From assembly GCF_947250635.1 (NCBI RefSeq), contig NZ_OX366335.1:806001-870000 (forward strand): a stretch of DNA of 64,000 bases, given 5' to 3'. The translations under genes and the position numbers were made by a program. Each line of letters starts with the position of its first letter. Positions within the stretch are counted from its first letter, which is position 1. This DNA is from Wolbachia endosymbiont (group B) of Parapoynx stratiotata. GTDB lineage: Bacteria > Pseudomonadota > Alphaproteobacteria > Rickettsiales > Anaplasmataceae. The notes beneath the pieces are model-generated. The model was given only the letters and a program-made list of their open reading frames with translations, searched no databases and had not been told where the DNA came from. Of this stretch, positions 62,757 through 64,000 are shown piece by piece.

Positions 62757-63534
62757 GATATTGTTAGTTTTAGCTTTACTAATAAGTGGCAACTTAAATG
62801 CATCTATTAATAATAAACCTATTTCTGTAGATAGTAGAATAAAGACTTTTGTATATAGCCCTAATGAGGTGTTTACAGTAATTTTTAGTCAAGGTTACTA
62901 TTCTTATATTGAGTTTGCAGAAGGGGAAAAAGTCAAAAATATTGCTGTTGGTGATGCATCAAGTTGGAAAATTAATCCTTATGATAATAAACTGCTTGTC
63001 ATGCCATTTGAAGTCAGTAGTCGCACTAACATGATTATTACGACAACTAAAAAGAGAAATTACATTTTTGATCTAATTTCAAGACCAAATTACGATAAAT
63101 ACCCAGATGCTGATGCTAAAAAAGTGGATCATGATTATTCCGTTGAAAAGGATATATCTTACGTAATACGTTTTTATTATCCTCAAGAAGAAGATGAATT
63201 TGATGTTGATTTAGATGAGGTTTCTTTGCCTACTCAAATGCAATACATTACAGAAAAGCCAGAAAAAATAATACAAGAAAATAATACGAGGTACAACTAT
63301 ACATATATTGATGAAGGTGGTAACGTAGATATAGTTCCAATTGAGTTATTCGATGATGGTTATTTAACCTATTTAAAGTTTAGAAATAGTAATAAAATTC
63401 CTCAGATTTTTATAGAAGGCGAATCCTGTAAAAGGCTGTTATTTGATGATTATGTTATAATAAAAGGAGTACATAAAAAGCTATTAATGCGTTATGAAGG
63501 TAGTGAAGTTGAAGTTATAAATAGGTCACTTTAG
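62740..63534 (+). CDS. virB9: Type IV secretion protein VirB9
   Basis: A 264-residue periplasmic/outer-membrane core component with a signal peptide (about 1-21, ending GNLNA). The N-terminal domain has VFTVIFSQGYYSYIEF and KINPYDNKLLVMP. The C-terminal beta domain (about 175-264) has YNYTYIDEGG and PIELFDDGYLTYLKF, typical of VirB9/TrbG. The ATG overlaps the virB8 stop by 17 bases; ATGs at 62743 and 62749 are alternatives. It builds the outer-membrane pore with VirB10. Confidence 0.92.
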   Translation: MMNMCRILLVLALLISGNLNASINNKPISVDSRIKTFVYSPNEVFTVIFSQGYYSYIEFAEGEKVKNIAVGDASSWKINPYDNKLLVMPFEVSSRTNMIITTTKKRNYIFDLISRPNYDKYPDADAKKVDHDYSVEKDISYVIRFYYPQEEDEFDVDLDEVSLPTQMQYITEKPEKIIQENNTRYNYTYIDEGGNVDIVPIELFDDGYLTYLKFRNSNKIPQIFIEGESCKRLLFDDYVIIKGVHKKLLMRYEGSEVEVINRSL

Positions 63535-63550
63535 TTGTGGTACATATAAT

Positions 63551-64000
63551 ATGAGTAAAGAAAGGCATAATAGTGTAGAAGATGAATCAGAGATAGAAAG
63601 CAAGGTAGTAACAGTTGGCTCTAATCAAGGTTATAAGGCATTGATGATAGTTATGGTAGCGCTCTTAGTTGGTGGAGTGTACTATCTTTATTTTAGTCCT
63701 TCTAATAAAGAGGGTCCAGAGATTGTTAAAAAAGAGGAAACAAAGCAAAACATTCAAGAATTGAAAGGAAAGTTAGAACAAGTTCCAGATAATGCAATAG
63801 TTTCCGAAAGAGTAGTAACTGATCTCTTGCCACCCTTACCTCCTCTTCCTATTCCACAAGTCATACCAGAAGTAAAACAAATCAAAAAAGAGGAAGTGAC
63901 AAAAAAAGAAGAGCAACTAAAAGAAATTCCCTTGTCAAATATACCTGTTTTACCAAAGCAAAATTTTCCTTCTGGTAATGTTATTAGCAATTTGCCTACT
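63551..64000 (+). CDS. virB10: Type IV secretion protein VirB10 (N-terminal part, runs off the window)
   Basis: ATG 63551 opens a frame that continues past the end of the window (150 codons seen). It has a cytoplasmic N-terminus, one membrane helix (about 30-46, LMIVMVALLVGGVYYLY), then the Pro-rich periplasmic stretch (LLPPLPPLPIPQ) and a Lys/Glu-rich linker, as in VirB10. The C-terminal TrbI/VirB10 domain would lie beyond 64000. virB11 and virD4 are expected next. Confidence 0.9.
   Translation, partial: MSKERHNSVEDESEIESKVVTVGSNQGYKALMIVMVALLVGGVYYLYFSPSNKEGPEIVKKEETKQNIQELKGKLEQVPDNAIVSERVVTDLLPPLPPLPIPQVIPEVKQIKKEEVTKKEEQLKEIPLSNIPVLPKQNFPSGNVISNLPT

Overview
The window reads as a chromosome segment of Wolbachia (Rickettsiales, Anaplasmataceae). 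It is AT-rich. It has the split vir type IV secretion arrangement ribA-virB8-virB9-virB10, a permuted tmRNA gene with an alphaproteobacterial tag, ankyrin-repeat genes, Wolbachia-type orphan proteins and a very heavy load of insertion sequences. The genus is assigned from gene content recalled from the family. I cannot fix the strain or supergroup.

Layout. 1-7.7 kb: stacked insertion sequences, including an ankyrin gene split by two nested IS256 copies. 7.8-12 kb: NhaC antiporter, prfB with its programmed frameshift, mgtE. 12.4-15.3 kb: an orphan gene hit by an IS110 element close to its stop codon. 15.3-31.1 kb: a conserved core with nusB-ribH-yidC, an aspartic protease, secF, dnaA, a glutamine-synthetase-like half gene, an RND pump and nusA-infB-rbfA-ubiA. 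31.3-37.2 kb: IS5 remnant, ankyrin gene, truncated orphan, inverted IS256 pair, phage-type serine recombinase fragment and an IS6-like copy. 37.3-39.7 kb: metG bracketed by inverted IS6-like copies. 39.7-47.3 kb: a Wolbachia orphan and its broken paralogue, HAD phosphatase, RDD protein, bacterioferritin, SURF1, a recombinase-MurC chimera, eno and obgE. 47.8-50.4 kb: ssrA, sspB, an IS6-like copy and rlpA. 50.6-54.5 kb: a triple nest in which IS110-1 sits in IS110-2, which sits in a decayed IS256. 54.6-60.6 kb: a CaaX-ended orphan, trkH, dcd, an orphan, an IS630 remnant and a metallophosphoesterase. 60.8-64 kb: tRNA-Leu, ribA, virB8, virB9 and the start of virB10.

Five insertion-sequence families are named here by my own labels. 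IS256-A is 1337 bp with GGGAACGTTC ends and 8-bp target duplications, and is recent. IS256-B is an older decayed relative with GGGAGTGTTA ends. IS110-1 and IS110-2 are DEDD recombinase elements. The IS6-like element is 746 bp with GGTTCTGTCGC ends and carries frameshifts. Remnants of IS5 and IS630 families are also present. Most insertions lie inside other insertion sequences, and several IS256-A junctions lack matching target duplications, so the region has been rearranged by recombination between copies.

The strongest new observation is in the 5' noncoding end of IS110-1 (51924-52051, and its copy at 14678-14805). This stretch can be folded and read as a complete bridge RNA. It has two internal loops. 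The guide segments of one match the two observed target sites (AGAT-CT-GCT), and those of the other match the element's own joined ends, all around a CT core. Removing the element at that CT core restores an uninterrupted 340-residue IS110-2 transposase.
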